Source: Phascolarctobacterium faecium DSM 14760 (lineage in GTDB: Bacteria; Bacillota; Negativicutes; Acidaminococcales; Acidaminococcaceae). From it: DNA of 64,000 bases. Position numbers and translations under genes: made by a program. Under the pieces are notes generated by a model. It did no database searches. It worked only from the letters and a program-made list of their open reading frames with translations, and was not told the origin of the DNA. Positions 63,860-64,000 of the stretch are shown here, one piece after another; position 1 is the stretch's first letter, and every line of letters begins with the position of its first letter. The stretch covers positions 92,802 through 156,801 of the forward strand of contig NZ_QLTS01000004.1 of the NCBI RefSeq assembly GCF_003269275.1. Reading direction: 5' to 3'.

Positions 63860-64000
63860 TTGACAACATCGAAAAGATGTAATATACTATACAAGTCGTC
63901 AAAAACGGCAGGCAGAACCTTGAAAACTGAACAATAACCAAAAACGAATGTGCGGGCGAGCGTTTCTTGAAAGAGAAGCGTTTGCCAAGTCAAAAAATAA
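63860..64000 (+). promoter_or_regulatory. rRNA operon promoter and pre-16S leader (partial)
   Basis: TTGACA (63860-63865), 17-bp spacer, TATACT (63883-63888). The transcript then has CCTTGAAAACTGAACAA (63928 onward), a string common in Firmicutes rRNA leaders and spacers, and a stem formed by GAGCGTTTCTT and AGAGAAGCG that resembles the 16S processing stalk. The 16S gene should start just after the window end; no rRNA sequence itself is visible. Confidence 0.75.

Overview
The window reads as chromosomal DNA of a diderm Firmicute (class Negativicutes, perhaps Acidaminococcaceae such as a Phascolarctobacterium relative). Three things point there. Housekeeping gene order is Firmicutes-like (zapA-U32-mutS2; lapA-recJ-relA-dtd-MBL-hemZ-hisS-aspS). 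Outer-membrane proteins are present (a TonB-dependent receptor at 1325-3181 and a type V autotransporter at 33301-36657). There is a giant 2-hydroxyacyl-CoA-dehydratase-activase-type protein (19539-23777), a family typical of anaerobic amino-acid fermenters. The genus is inference. No IS element, prophage, integrase or CRISPR array was seen; almost every base is explained by chromosomal genes, short regulatory spacers and intrinsic terminators.

Layout. 1-4000: end of an unrecognised gene, a ChaN-like haem-binding protein plus TonB receptor pair, and an orphan two-repeat protein. 4015-4557: five-tRNA operon (Asp, Phe, Gly, Cys, Leu) with a consensus promoter and a terminator. 4598-14755: DEAD-box helicase, M20 amidohydrolase, gltX, a secreted chagasin-like protein, zapA, a U32 protein and mutS2. 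14916-19162: lysC with a likely internal second start, an aminotransferase, and a TGS-domain uridine-kinase-like protein. 19539-25176: the 1412-residue activase fusion facing an oxaloacetate-decarboxylase-type carboxyltransferase gene. 25545-27418: an ibrA/ibrB-like pair.

27561-32452 is the most system-like accessory block. An AdhR/NmlR-type MerR regulator (Cys54 conserved) is divergent from five genes: exported cupin, exported carboxymuconolactone-decarboxylase-like protein, exported alpha/beta hydrolase, cytoplasmic SDR and a second exported hydrolase. They are driven from a 19-bp-spacer promoter carrying a perfect 18-bp palindrome, the MerR hallmark. I propose an inducible envelope-plus-cytoplasm carbonyl/electrophile detoxification operon. 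32861-39810 follows with an Xre-type regulator, the autotransporter, an unassigned three-way-junction-like RNA, and a three-PAS hybrid histidine kinase with two receiver domains.

39912-55803: nadE (minus), a YbaK-type deacylase, thrC, then the long housekeeping run lapA to aspS (lacking apt, with an AI-2E-type permease inserted before hemZ). 55988-58247: 6S RNA, tcdA-like gene and rarA. 58313-60418: PBP1A (minus) with a Lys-Asp repeat tail. 60597-63729: a candidate sulfite/sulfate-export divergon (YeiH-like exporter, TDT-family permease, YeiE/CysB-like LysR) with overlapping divergent promoters and an inverted-repeat operator. The window ends inside the leader of an rRNA operon, with a near-consensus promoter at 63860-63888.
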